Assembly: GCA_052148435.1 (NCBI GenBank)
Contig: JBKQIF010000130.1
Location: 7,076 to 71,075 of the forward strand
Direction of reading: 5' to 3'
Source of the DNA: JBEKYD01 sp052148435
GTDB lineage: Bacteria; Acidobacteriota; Terriglobia; Bryobacterales; Bryobacteraceae
DNA length: 64,000 nucleotides
This document shows positions 43,493 to 52,560 of the stretch, piece after piece. A model generated the notes under the pieces. That model was not told the DNA's origin. It ran no database searches and saw nothing but the letters and a program-made list of their open reading frames with translations. Made by a program: the position numbers and the translations under genes. The number at the start of each line of letters is the position of its first letter. Positions within the stretch are counted from its first letter, which is position 1.

Positions 43493-43766
43493 TTCGCCGG
43501 CGAATCTCGTCAAACGCTTCTCTGGCGGCCCGCGTGCGGCCGTGGGCCGCATCGTCAAGTCCCTGGCGAATTGCCTCATGGACGTCCGCGCGCGCCGCGA
43601 TATCGAGGAGCCGCTGGTAGGCGGCGGCATCCTGGACAACGGCCTGTGCCCTACCTTTGACCGTCAGCACCACGGGTCGCTTGCTCGCTTTGAGCTGTTT
43701 CATAAAGTCGCCGGACCTGCGGCGGAAAGTGGTGAGCGACTGGATGTCTTTGGTTATGTCGAGCAT
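43476..43766 (-). CDS. Phd/YefM-family antitoxin
   Basis: 96 residues. The Phd/YefM N-terminal domain reads DIQSLTTFRRRSGDFMKQLK ... RPVVLTVKGRAQAVVQDAAAY, followed by a helical C-terminal toxin-binding arm (IAARADVHEAIRQGLDDAAH). It binds its own promoter and neutralises the RelE-like toxin that overlaps its 3' end. About 140 bp separate it from the divergent oxidoreductase gene. Confidence 0.9.
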   Translation of the reverse strand: MLDITKDIQSLTTFRRRSGDFMKQLKASKRPVVLTVKGRAQAVVQDAAAYQRLLDIAARADVHEAIRQGLDDAAHGRTRAAREAFDEIRRRNDVPR

Positions 43767-43909
43767 GGGGAACCTCTTTTACAGATAGCACCTTTCTGGG
43801 TGCTTTGTCGGACGCTTCCGAACTTGACGGAGCGCCGAGCCCCCCGTAACCGCCGCCGAGCCGAACCCCTGATATAATTTTCTGCGGGTACAGGAGGATC
43901 GAAGCGTTT

Positions 43910-45283
43910 ATGTCTCAGGCGACGTCCCGCAGGTTTTTCCTGGGAGCGGCCACGGCGGCCGCGGCCACCAGGGTTTGGGGAGCGAACGATCGGGTAAACG
44001 TGGCCATCGTCGGGCTCGGCGGCCGCGGCACCAATCATCTGAATATTTATTCCAGGCTGCCCGAAGCACGCGTGGTGGGACTTTGCGATATCGATCAGGC
44101 GGCGCGCGAAAGGGCTCAGGCCACGCTCTTGAAAAACACCGGTGAAAAGGCCAAGGAATTCGAAGATATGCGGCAGGCTTTCGCGGATTCCGAAGTGGAA
44201 GCCGTTTCCATCGCCACGCCCAATCACTGGCACGCGCTGGCCGCCATCTGGGCCATGAAGGCCGGCAAGGACGTCTACGGCGAGAAGCCCGCCTGCTACA
44301 ACATTTACGAAGGCCAGCGCATGATCCAGGTGGCGCGCGAGACCAAGCGCATGCTGCAGATCGGCTCCCAGCACCGCAGCGCGCCCTTCAAGATGCGGGC
44401 CATGGCCGCTATCCAGGGCGGCCTCATCGGCCAGGTTTACCTGTCCAAGGGCCTATGCTTCAAGCGCCGCGCCTCGATCGGCCATAAGGAAAATTCGCCA
44501 ACGCCCGCGGGCGTCAACTGGGACCTGTTTCTGGGGCCCGCGCCGCTGCGGCCCTTCAACGAGCTGCGCTTCAAATACAACTGGCATTGGTTCTGGGACA
44601 CCGGCAACGGCGATATCGGCAACCAGGGCGTGCACGAAATCGGCATCTGCCGCTGGGGCCTGGGCGATCCCGAGTGGCCGAAGACGGCTTACGCGCAGGG
44701 CGGCAAGTACGCCTACACCGACGATCAGGAAACCCCCAACACGCTGCTGGCCGGCTACGATTACGGCGGCCGCGAGATCGTTTTCGAGGTGCGCGGGCTG
44801 CTCACCGGAGCCGAAGGCGCGGTGGTGAAGGGACGCCCCGGTCCGCCGGCCACAGGCGCCGCCGCGCCGCCTTCCTCCCCCGCGCCCACCGCCATTACGC
44901 CGCGCAATGGCGCGCCCCTCAACATCATGATCGGCAATCTTTTCTACGGCACCGAGGGTTGGGCGGCGATGAGCGATGCCGGGTTCCTGGCCTTCAAGGG
45001 CGAAACCACCGAACTGGTGATGGAGGAGCGGCCCGATCGCGCCGCCGGGGATCCCACCAGCCTGCACATGCAGAACTTCCTGGCAGCTTGCCGGTCGCGC
45101 AATTACAAGGACCTGCACGACGAGATCGCCAACGCCTACCTGAGCGCCTCCTTGTGCCACCTGGCCAATATCAGCTATCGCGTGGGACGCAAGCTGACCC
45201 TGGCGCCCGGACCCAAGTTTGCGGGCGACGCCGAGGCCGACAAACTCATCACGCGCAACTATCGCAAGCCATACGTGGTGTAA
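43910..45283 (+). CDS. Tat-exported Gfo/Idh/MocA-family oxidoreductase
   Basis: 457 residues. Tat signal at the N terminus (TSRRFFLGAATAAAATRVWG). Rossmann motif VAIVGLGGRGTNHL, then the family's EKP signature in YGEKPACYNIYEGQ, and the C-terminal beta-sheet domain (FNELRFKYNWHWFWDTG ... NQGVHEIGICRWG). NAD(P)-dependent oxidation/reduction of sugars or inositols in the periplasm, as for many exported planctomycete and acidobacterial homologues. AGGAGG lies 12 nt upstream of the ATG. A Pro/Ala-rich insert (PPATGAAAPPSSPAP) near residue 325 is unusual for the family. Confidence 0.92.
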   Translation: MSQATSRRFFLGAATAAAATRVWGANDRVNVAIVGLGGRGTNHLNIYSRLPEARVVGLCDIDQAARERAQATLLKNTGEKAKEFEDMRQAFADSEVEAVSIATPNHWHALAAIWAMKAGKDVYGEKPACYNIYEGQRMIQVARETKRMLQIGSQHRSAPFKMRAMAAIQGGLIGQVYLSKGLCFKRRASIGHKENSPTPAGVNWDLFLGPAPLRPFNELRFKYNWHWFWDTGNGDIGNQGVHEIGICRWGLGDPEWPKTAYAQGGKYAYTDDQETPNTLLAGYDYGGREIVFEVRGLLTGAEGAVVKGRPGPPATGAAAPPSSPAPTAITPRNGAPLNIMIGNLFYGTEGWAAMSDAGFLAFKGETTELVMEERPDRAAGDPTSLHMQNFLAACRSRNYKDLHDEIANAYLSASLCHLANISYRVGRKLTLAPGPKFAGDAEADKLITRNYRKPYVV

Positions 45284-45426
45284 ACGTGGAGCAGACTCTG
45301 GCCCTGGGATGAAATAGACAGAGCCGTTTCCGGACGGCAATTTTACGGCAACCATCCGCAACCACGGCACTTCTCCGATAAAGGGACAGCTCGCTCATTC
45401 ACCACCGCCTGCCGCGAGCGGGCGTT

Positions 45427-46008
45427 TCACAGGACTTTGAAAAACGCGGCCGCGAACGGTGATCCCTTTTGGACAGCGACAGGGTCGAGACGCTCGAGAA
45501 TCTCGAACCCATGTCGTGTCTTATGGTAGGCTTTTTTGCTCGTCTCCACAGTGGCCCGTTCAAGGCCGTTAAAGACGTCCTCCTTGGAGATCTCCTCGAT
45601 TTTGGGATTGGGCGGTAGAGCGGACTGCCTGAACCCGTCCCCGTAATACTGTGCGAGCATTGCTTTGTCTGTGAGGAACCACGCCTCCATGCACTGGACC
45701 ATTAGATGCACTTGCCCGTCTGGCAGTGGATTGGTCCAGTGGTCGCGGTCCCGCAGGTGTGCGGCGGCTGTCTTCCCGGCAGCTACCGGGTCCTCGGAGT
45801 CGACCAACAGCATGGCAAAGGTGTCGGAATCGCCCGACAGCGAGCGGGAGAAATCACGGTACGCTTGATCGCGACTTCCAGATGGGACAATACGGGGCTT
45901 TGGTCGGTTGCCGAGCAGCTTGCCAAAGAAAATACCAAAAGCCTTTCTGCATGCGGTCTGCGTGCGGCGCTGATCACCGCCCCCTTCGACGAACACGCGG
46001 ACGCTCAC
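45427..46008 (-). CDS. DUF4276-family protein, Toprim-like, coupled to an AAA ATPase
   Basis: 193 residues from the GTG at 46008, which overlaps the ATPase stop (GTGA) and has GGGGGAA upstream; a longer ATG form would start at 46041. The N-terminal strand with an acidic turn (RVFVEGGGDQ, E8) and a second strand with acidic residues (FAMLLVDSEDPV, D70/E72/D73) follow the order of a Toprim active site (E ... DxD), and VQCMEAWFLTDKAM is a DUF4276 hallmark. No biochemical function is proven. The pair (ATPase first, DUF4276 second) recalls OLD/PARIS-type anti-phage modules in which the Toprim protein is the effector. Confidence 0.75.
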   Translation of the reverse strand: MSVRVFVEGGGDQRRTQTACRKAFGIFFGKLLGNRPKPRIVPSGSRDQAYRDFSRSLSGDSDTFAMLLVDSEDPVAAGKTAAAHLRDRDHWTNPLPDGQVHLMVQCMEAWFLTDKAMLAQYYGDGFRQSALPPNPKIEEISKEDVFNGLERATVETSKKAYHKTRHGFEILERLDPVAVQKGSPFAAAFFKVL

Positions 46009-47249
46009 CAGCGCGTTCCCCCGAGTTGTCCTTTCGTCCACAGTTGTCCGAGGCTGTACTCCTTAAGCCATGACGAAAGCTGATCCGCATGGAGACGGCG
46101 GAGAGTTGAGGACCCGTTCTCTTTTTCGCAGATAACTACGACTTCCGGCGTCTCCGAGAATTCTTCGATGAGGCGATCCGAGTGCGTGGTGACGATGAGT
46201 TGCATATGTGAGGACGCATCAACCAGGAGTTTGGCTAACTCGTGGATCATGTCGGGGTGTAGACCGAGTTCCGGTTCCTCGATGCAGACGAGCGGCGGCG
46301 GGTCGGGATTGAGGAGTATGGCGAGCAACGCAAGCCAACGGATGGTACCGTCGGACATGCGGACGAGCGGAATGGTGCCGTTGAGATGCTCTTCCTCGAG
46401 CCGTGTTTGTACTTTCCCTCCTTCGACGTTGGTGCGCAGGTCGGTAGCGTTTGCATAGAAGGTGCGCAAAGAGGCCAAGATTTGGCGTTTGACTGGCGGT
46501 CGAGCCAGGAGGCGATCGAGAACAACGCCAAGGTTTGAGCCGTCTTCTTCCAAGTACTCATTGGGCAGGCCGGCGTCGCAGGGCTCACGGACCGCCGATA
46601 CGGTGCCGAATTCCCAGTCGCGGTAGAGCCGGAATTTCGTGAACAGGTTACCCAGATGGGTGATTTCCGGGTAGTGCTCGGGGTCTTTTCGCTGGGCGAG
46701 GATAGATAGTTGGGGATTGATGTCTTCTGACCGAAGTGGGAGCCTCTCCCCCCTGTTGATGAACGTGGGAAGCCCATTCACGTACCCGTAGTAGAAATCG
46801 GGCGGAAGCAGCCCGAGGTCCAGCCCCCGCTGATCGGGCAAGGGTCCCTCGTTCTCCACAAACTCGTTGGTGATTTGGAACCGAAATCCGGCCTTCGTAA
46901 ACGCAAGACGGTAGCGCAGGGGCTTAGGGTTATCGCGCTGCAATTCCGCCGGCCGGGTTACGGTTGCCTGGATAGATGCGGTCGGAGTCTTTGCAGCTCC
47001 TTTCCAAAGCCAGTCTTCGATCGGTCCGCCATTGCTGATGGCCGTCGCGAGCTCCCTGGGCGCGTTTTGTAGCAGGCCAACGATTTCAATGAGGTTAGAT
47101 TTGCCGGACCCGTTTGGGCCGATGAGCACGTTGAGAGGACGAAGGTCGATCGTCGTCATTTCGCCGAACGACAAGAGGTTTTGGACAGTCAAGTTACGGA
47201 TTCCGGGCTGCATCTGGGTATCTGCTGGATCGCCCGAATTATAGCGCAT
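46005..47249 (-). CDS. AAA/ABC-type ATPase (RecF/OLD-like), partner of DUF4276
   Basis: 414 residues from the ATG at 47249, with AAGGGAG about 6 nt upstream; a GTG at 47255 and an ATG at 47213 are alternatives. Walker A GPNGSGKS is at 44-51 (PLNVLIGPNGSGKSNLIEIV). An ABC-like signature region reads VRMSDGTIRWLALLAIL, Walker B is PLVCIEEPELGLHPD, and the H-loop VTTHSDRLIEEF follows. This is the AAA_21/COG4637 SMC-like head without a coiled coil. It probably gates the Toprim-like partner encoded by the overlapping next gene. Codon use around here looks less G+C biased than its neighbours by eye, hinting at transfer. Confidence 0.85.
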   Translation of the reverse strand: MRYNSGDPADTQMQPGIRNLTVQNLLSFGEMTTIDLRPLNVLIGPNGSGKSNLIEIVGLLQNAPRELATAISNGGPIEDWLWKGAAKTPTASIQATVTRPAELQRDNPKPLRYRLAFTKAGFRFQITNEFVENEGPLPDQRGLDLGLLPPDFYYGYVNGLPTFINRGERLPLRSEDINPQLSILAQRKDPEHYPEITHLGNLFTKFRLYRDWEFGTVSAVREPCDAGLPNEYLEEDGSNLGVVLDRLLARPPVKRQILASLRTFYANATDLRTNVEGGKVQTRLEEEHLNGTIPLVRMSDGTIRWLALLAILLNPDPPPLVCIEEPELGLHPDMIHELAKLLVDASSHMQLIVTTHSDRLIEEFSETPEVVVICEKENGSSTLRRLHADQLSSWLKEYSLGQLWTKGQLGGTRW

Positions 47250-47284
47250 TGCCACTCCCTTCCGGTCGGAATTCCGTGGTCTTT

Positions 47285-47354
47285 ACGTGGTCCGTCAACC
47301 CTGGCAAAAACATATCAGCCCGACAGACGAGGCAAAATGCGATCGTCTCTCACA
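47285..47354. repeat. Palindromic repeat copy (CAGACGAGnnAAAATGCGATC type)
   Basis: ACGTGGTCCGTCAA ... GCCCGACAGACGAGGCAAAA followed by TGCGATCGTCT is co-linear with the copy at 60410-60501. It lies between the ATPase of the AAA/DUF4276 pair and the NtrX-like gene, upstream of the former. Confidence 0.65.
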
Positions 47355-47364
47355 CCAGCGCCCG

Positions 47365-48738
47365 CTACTTCGGCTCGATCCCCAGCGTTTTCATCTTGCG
47401 GTACAGGTTGCTGCGTTCCAGGCCCAGCAGCTCGGCCGTGCGGGTCACGTTGCCGTTAGTTTCGTCGAGCTTCTTGAGAATGTATTCGCGCTCGGCCGCT
47501 TCGCGCACGTCCTGCAGGCTGCCCACCCGCTCCCCGGCGCGGTCCTGCGGCTTGCGCGGCGTCTGCAGGGGAACGTGGCGCGCATCCACCCGCACCTGCG
47601 GGTTGAGAATCACGATGCGCTCGATCAGATTCTTGAGTTCCCGCACGTTGCCGGGCCAGTTATATGCCACCAGCACCTCGAAAGCTTCCGGCGTCAGCTC
47701 TTTGGGTTTGCGGCCGTAGGCGCTGGTGAATTCGCGCAGGAAGTGATCGGCCAGCAAGGGAATGTCCTCGCGCCGGTCGCGCAGCGGCGGCACGAAGAAC
47801 GGAATCACGTTCAGGCGGTAGAACAGGTCCTCGCGAAAGTTGCCGCGGTCGATTTCCTCCTCCAGGAGCTTGTTGGTGGACGCCACCACGCGCGCATCCA
47901 CCTGAATCGATTCCACCGCGCCCACCGGTTCGAAGCGCTGCTCCTCCAGGGCGCGCAGCACCTTGGCCTGGGTGCGCAGGCTCATGTCGCCCACTTCATC
48001 CAGAAACAAGGTGCCGCCGTCGGCCTTCTGGAACTTGCCGGCCTTGGCTTCGGGCGCTCCCGCCAGAAATCCGCGCGCATGGCCGAACAGTTCGCTTTCG
48101 ATCAGCTCCTCGGGAATGGCGGCGCAGTTGACTTCCACGAACGCCTGCCCGGACCGCGGACTGGAGGCGTGCAGAGCGTGCGCCACCAGCTCCTTGCCCG
48201 TGCCGCTTTCGCCGTAAATCAACACCCGTCCATTGGTGGCGGCCATCAGCGCCAACTGTTGCCGCAGCGCCTTCATGGGCACGCTTTCGCCGATAATGCG
48301 ATAGCGCGTGTTGGCGTCCTGTTTGAGACGGCGGTTTTCCAGCGCCAGCCGGCGATGATCCAGCGCGTTCTTGACCACCAGCGTGACCTTTTCGATGGAG
48401 AGGGGCTTTTCCAGAAAATCGAAGGCGCCCAGCTTGGTGGCGCGCACCGCGGCCTCGATGCTGCCGTGGCCGGAAATCACCACCACCAGGGGACGCCCGT
48501 CGAAGGGCATCTCCTGAATGCGCTCCAGCACTTCCATGCCGTCCATGCCCGGCAGCCAGATATCCAGCAGCACCAGCTCGAAACCGCCTTCGATCAGCGC
48601 GGCCAGGCACGCTTCGCCGTTTTCCACCGATTCGGCCGTGTAGCCTTCGTCTTCGAGCACGCCGCCCAGCGACTGGCGTATTCCTGGCTCGTCGTCCACA
48701 ATCAGGATGCGCTGGGGCTTGGGCCTCGGCGCGCTCAT
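47365..48738 (-). CDS. NtrC/NtrX-family response regulator with altered GAFTGA loop
   Basis: 457 residues. Receiver domain about 1-125 (D59 phosphoacceptor in LVLLDIWLP, D15/D16, K111 in FLEKPLS). AAA+ domain about 150-380 with Walker A GESGTGKE (176-183) and the sensor region (FREDLFYRLNVIPFF). Fis-type helix-turn-helix at the C terminus (ETNGNVTRTAELLGLERSNL). The loop that normally reads GAFTGA and contacts sigma-54 is GFLAGA (223-228), so sigma-54 activation is doubtful; NtrX proteins elsewhere are also described, from memory, as deviating here. It is overlapped by and downstream of its kinase (ATGA). Confidence 0.92.
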   Translation of the reverse strand: MSAPRPKPQRILIVDDEPGIRQSLGGVLEDEGYTAESVENGEACLAALIEGGFELVLLDIWLPGMDGMEVLERIQEMPFDGRPLVVVISGHGSIEAAVRATKLGAFDFLEKPLSIEKVTLVVKNALDHRRLALENRRLKQDANTRYRIIGESVPMKALRQQLALMAATNGRVLIYGESGTGKELVAHALHASSPRSGQAFVEVNCAAIPEELIESELFGHARGFLAGAPEAKAGKFQKADGGTLFLDEVGDMSLRTQAKVLRALEEQRFEPVGAVESIQVDARVVASTNKLLEEEIDRGNFREDLFYRLNVIPFFVPPLRDRREDIPLLADHFLREFTSAYGRKPKELTPEAFEVLVAYNWPGNVRELKNLIERIVILNPQVRVDARHVPLQTPRKPQDRAGERVGSLQDVREAAEREYILKKLDETNGNVTRTAELLGLERSNLYRKMKTLGIEPK

Positions 48739-50834
48739 ACTTTCACCGGCGCCGGCCGCGCCGCCTCCCCGCTCTCCATCTCCACCAGCGCGGGAATCTC
48801 GATGGTGAAGCGTGCTCCCACCGGCTGGTTGTCTTCCACCCGTATATGGCCGTGATGCTCCGCCACGATGTGGCTGACAATCGCTAACCCGAGGCCCGTG
48901 CCCCGGTTCTTGGTCGAAAAATAGGGCAGAAAGAGTTTCTCCTTATCGTCCGCGCTGACCCCGCTGCCGGAATCGGCCACCACCAGCTCCACCGTCTCCG
49001 CCACGCCGGGTTGGGTGGTGATGTACAACTGCTTCACCAGCGAATCCTGCATCGCCTCGGCGGCATTATCCACCAGGTTCACCACCGCCCGAATAAACTG
49101 CTCGCGATCCAGGTTCACCGGGGCCAGCCCGGGCGTAAAGCTGGTGCGGATGGCGACATCCTCAAGCCGCCCTTCGAACACGGTGAGGGCTTCCCGCACC
49201 ACCGCGTTCAGGTCGGCCCGCACCGGCTGGGCCGAGGGAAAGCGGGCGAAACGGGCGAACTCGTCCACCAGCGTTTTCACCGATTCCACCGATTTCGAAA
49301 TGGTCTGCGCGCATTCGCGCAGTATCCGCGAGGACGGCTGCGCCAGCTCCAGCCGGTCCACCTGGCGCTCGATCCGCTCGGCCGAAAGCGCGATGGGCGT
49401 CAGCGGGTTCTTGATTTCATGGGCCACGCGGCGCGCCACTTCGTGCCAGGCGGCCGCCTTCTGCGCCCGCAGCAGCTCGCTGGTGTCTTCCAGCACCACC
49501 ACGAATCCGCTGGTCGCCTTTTCCTCGATCGCCGCTACCGTAACCGCCAGCTGTCGATTGCGGTCGGCGGTGCGCAATTCGAGCTGCCGCGAGGAAGCCC
49601 CCGTCCGCCGCGCCCGCTTCATGAGGTAGCGGATCTCGGCCGTGTCCTCGCGCGAGAACAGGTCCTCCAGCCGGGTGGCCCGCTCCACCCGGTCCGCCGG
49701 AAAGATGCGCGCCAGGGCGCGGTTGACGCGCTGGATGGAGCCGTCGGAAGCCACCGAAAGCACGCCCGTGGGAATGCTCTCCAGAATCGCTTCGGTGAAA
49801 CGCCGCCGCCGGTCCAGCTCACGGCTGTTGGCCTCCAGTTCCTGCGTCATCCGGTTGAAAGCCCGCACCAGCGAACCCAGTTCGTCGGCCGCCCGCACTT
49901 CCACCCGGTGCGCCAGGTTGCCGCTGCGCACCTGGCTGGCGCCTTCCAGCAGGGCCGTGATCGGTATGCTAATCTGCTTGGCCAGAAACAGCGCGATCCA
50001 TATCGCCACAAACAGAACGAACAACGTAATCAGGGACATCAGCAGCAGGTAGAAATAGCGGATGTCCTTCCAGCGGTCCCACATCTGCTGCCACTCCCGC
50101 GCCCAGTCCCCGATCATGCGCATCTGCGCCGCCCTATCGCCTGGAATCTTGGCCGCGACGGTGACGTGCCCCGTCTCCCGCCGCCCGTCCAGGACCGGAT
50201 AGGATTTCACCACCAGCCGATCCTCCGCCGCCTGCCGGCGATCGGAACCGAACGAATCCAGCGGAGCCGTGCCGGCGGCGCCGAAAATCGCCGCCGATTG
50301 CAGCTCGTACTCGACCGAAAACCGTTTCAGGAAGCCCGGCACCGCGACACCCGTGGCCAGCAACTGCCGCACTTCCGGCTGCGCCGCCAGCAGCGCCGCC
50401 TGCGCCGCGGTTTCGTCGTCCATTTCCTTATCCAGTGTCTTGGCGATGCCCTTGAAAACTTCCAGCTCGTTGCTCGCCGGCTCGCGAAACCAGGTGGCCA
50501 GATTCCGATTCAAAACCCGATAGTTGAATAGCACCAGGAAAAACACCGGGACCGTGCTCAGGATCAGGGCGCCCACTACCAGCTTGGTCTTGAGATGAGA
50601 CCCTTCGCGATGACTCTGCCGTTCTACGTAAAGCTTGACGAATTCCCTGAAAACGATCCACCCCAGCACCACCATCAGCAGGAAGATCAAGGTGTAGACC
50701 GCCCAGAAGATTAGCGTCTGGTTGGGGGTGTGCGGACGGAGCTGGCCCGGATTGAAAGAGCCTTCCCACACCACCACGAGCACCGAAAGTACCAGCAAAA
50801 CCTTGGCGAAATCGTAAGCCAGACGTTTTTTCAT
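48735..50834 (-). CDS. NtrY-like sensor histidine kinase
   Basis: 699 residues. Four membrane helices: about 10-25, 40-65 (TLIFWAVYTLIFLLMVVLGW), 87-108 (LVVGALILSTVPVFFLVLF) and 264-290 (YLLLMSLITLFVLFVAIWIA), with a periplasmic sensor region between the last two. HAMP (ISIPITALLEGASQVRSG), PAS (TEAILESIPTGVLSVASDGS), then HisKA with H in RVAHEIKNPLTP, and the ATPase domain (NLVDNAAEAM, VADSGSG, GTGLGLAIVSH). It phosphorylates the overlapping NtrX-like regulator. The architecture is that of NtrY, which in Proteobacteria links nitrogen, redox and envelope signals; the signal here is unknown. Confidence 0.93.
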   Translation of the reverse strand: MKKRLAYDFAKVLLVLSVLVVVWEGSFNPGQLRPHTPNQTLIFWAVYTLIFLLMVVLGWIVFREFVKLYVERQSHREGSHLKTKLVVGALILSTVPVFFLVLFNYRVLNRNLATWFREPASNELEVFKGIAKTLDKEMDDETAAQAALLAAQPEVRQLLATGVAVPGFLKRFSVEYELQSAAIFGAAGTAPLDSFGSDRRQAAEDRLVVKSYPVLDGRRETGHVTVAAKIPGDRAAQMRMIGDWAREWQQMWDRWKDIRYFYLLLMSLITLFVLFVAIWIALFLAKQISIPITALLEGASQVRSGNLAHRVEVRAADELGSLVRAFNRMTQELEANSRELDRRRRFTEAILESIPTGVLSVASDGSIQRVNRALARIFPADRVERATRLEDLFSREDTAEIRYLMKRARRTGASSRQLELRTADRNRQLAVTVAAIEEKATSGFVVVLEDTSELLRAQKAAAWHEVARRVAHEIKNPLTPIALSAERIERQVDRLELAQPSSRILRECAQTISKSVESVKTLVDEFARFARFPSAQPVRADLNAVVREALTVFEGRLEDVAIRTSFTPGLAPVNLDREQFIRAVVNLVDNAAEAMQDSLVKQLYITTQPGVAETVELVVADSGSGVSADDKEKLFLPYFSTKNRGTGLGLAIVSHIVAEHHGHIRVEDNQPVGARFTIEIPALVEMESGEAARPAPVKV

Positions 50835-51119
50835 GGCGAACTCTTACAACGTTATTATACGTGCCCTCGGCATGATGCCTGCCCTCGGCCAACCGCCGGC
50901 CGTTCCCAACCGCGCTCCCACCCCGCACGCGTTAGGTTCGATACGGCGGGGCTTGCGCACCAGACCGGAGCGGCGTTTTTTTGTTGTGCGGAACTACTGT
51001 TTTGGCGGCCTTCGACCGATATAGAGGGAAGACACTTCTTCGGAAGGATTTATGAAAGTATTCGCAAGCGGCGGCCCCGTCGGTGAAAAAGCTGAAGTTT
51101 AAGGGTTTCGAGGACATCC

Positions 51120-52544
51120 ATGAGCCTGACACGTAAGTTATTGATTGGTTTCGGCGTGATGTTGGGGCTTTGCTTGCTGAGCGGCGGCAGCGCGCTCTTG
51201 ATGGTTCACGAACTGAATGCCGACCTGGAGCACGCCGCCAACGGCGTGGCACGGAATCAGTACCTGGCCGGCAAAGTAGCCACTGCGGCCTCGGAAATGA
51301 CCAGCCTCGGTCGGGCGACCGCCCTTTCGGCGGTACTCGGGGACCAGAGCCACGCCAACCAGAGTCTGGCGGGATTTCAAACCCAGGACCAGGCGCTCCG
51401 CGCGGCCCTGAGTGAACTGGAAAAAACGGCTGAGACGCCCGAGACGACATCCCTGATCCGTTCCGTCGCCCAGCAGGCGTCGGCAGTGGAAGATGCCGAA
51501 CGGGAACTCAGCCAGACCGTGGCCCGTCAGCAGTTGGATGTCGCGCTGCAAGTCTTCAACCGGAAAGTGCAACCACAATTGGAAGACATCGGGCGCCAGG
51601 CGGCGTCGCTGGTGGAGCGTCAGAGCAGCGAGCTGGCTTCCACCTCGGCCGCTTCCGCCTCCAAATCCACTGGCGCCACCCTGGGCACCGCGGCTCTCAT
51701 CTTGCTAATAATCGCCGTGGGCGGCGCCGTATTCTGGATCGTTCGCAAGGCGAATGCGGACCTGCGAGGATTTGCCAACCATATCGCCGAGTCGGCCGAC
51801 CACGTTTCGAGCGCATCCCGGCTGGTTTCCTCTACCAGCCAGTCGCTGGCGCAAGGAGCCTCCGAACAGGCGGCGTCCCTGGAGGAGACTTCCGCATCCA
51901 CCGAGGAAATCGCTTCCATCACCCGCAAAAACGCCGATCACACCCAGAAGGTCGCCGGCCTGATGCAACAGTCCGAGCAAGGCGCGTCGGAGGTGAACCA
52001 CACCCTCGACCGCATGATGGAAAAGATGCAGGAAATCGACGCGTCCAGTAATAAGATCGCCCGCATCATCAAAGTGATCGACGAAATCGCATTCCAAACC
52101 AATATCCTGGCGCTGAATGCGGCAGTCGAAGCGGCCCGCGCTGGCGAAGCCGGCTTGGGATTTGCCGTGGTGGCGGACGAAGTCCGCAATCTGGCCCAGC
52201 GCTGCGCCCAGGCCGCCAAGGACACCGCCGGCCTGATCGAGGAATCCATCGCCACGTCTCATGACGGCAATGAACGGCTGAATCGAATGGCCGGGGCCGT
52301 CCGCCGTATGACGGAGAACTCCAGCCAAGTCAAAACACTGGTGGATGAAGTGAATGTCGGAAGCCAGGAACAGGCCCACGGAATGGAACAGATCGCCCGT
52401 GCGGTCGCCCAGATGGAACAGGTTACGCAACGAACCGCTGCTTCGGCTGAAGAGGGCGCGTCCGCCGGAACCGAACTGAACGGATACGCGGCCACCCTCC
52501 AAGGTCTGGTCCGCAAGATGCGGGATATGGTTGGGTCCGACTGA
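51120..52544 (+). CDS. Methyl-accepting chemotaxis protein
   Basis: 474 residues. Membrane helices about 7-29 and 187-208 enclose a helical periplasmic sensor region (about 30-186, four-helix-bundle type). No clear HAMP follows; the long coiled-coil signalling domain begins near 225. Its tip is the classic hairpin: IAFQTNILALNAAVEAARAG, then GLGFAVVADEVRNLAQRCAQ, which contacts CheA/CheW. Methylatable Glu/Gln pairs are in ASLEETSASTEEIASI and SAEEGASA. There is no C-terminal CheR pentapeptide. GAGGA precedes the ATG at 51120. It is divergent from NtrY, with 285 bp in between. Confidence 0.92.
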   Translation: MSLTRKLLIGFGVMLGLCLLSGGSALLMVHELNADLEHAANGVARNQYLAGKVATAASEMTSLGRATALSAVLGDQSHANQSLAGFQTQDQALRAALSELEKTAETPETTSLIRSVAQQASAVEDAERELSQTVARQQLDVALQVFNRKVQPQLEDIGRQAASLVERQSSELASTSAASASKSTGATLGTAALILLIIAVGGAVFWIVRKANADLRGFANHIAESADHVSSASRLVSSTSQSLAQGASEQAASLEETSASTEEIASITRKNADHTQKVAGLMQQSEQGASEVNHTLDRMMEKMQEIDASSNKIARIIKVIDEIAFQTNILALNAAVEAARAGEAGLGFAVVADEVRNLAQRCAQAAKDTAGLIEESIATSHDGNERLNRMAGAVRRMTENSSQVKTLVDEVNVGSQEQAHGMEQIARAVAQMEQVTQRTAASAEEGASAGTELNGYAATLQGLVRKMRDMVGSD

Positions 52545-52560
52545 CGGACCCAACCGCCTC

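Noticed and set aside
47230..47249. TATAAT within the first codons of the AAA ATPase gene
   Set aside because: It encodes Tyr-Asn of the protein and no suitable -35 box lies 16-18 nt upstream; the ATG at 47249 has its own ribosome site.
47287..48855. Plus-strand frame of 522 codons opposite the NtrX-like gene
   Set aside because: Shadow of the regulator; His/Gln/Arg/Gly-rich with no domain.
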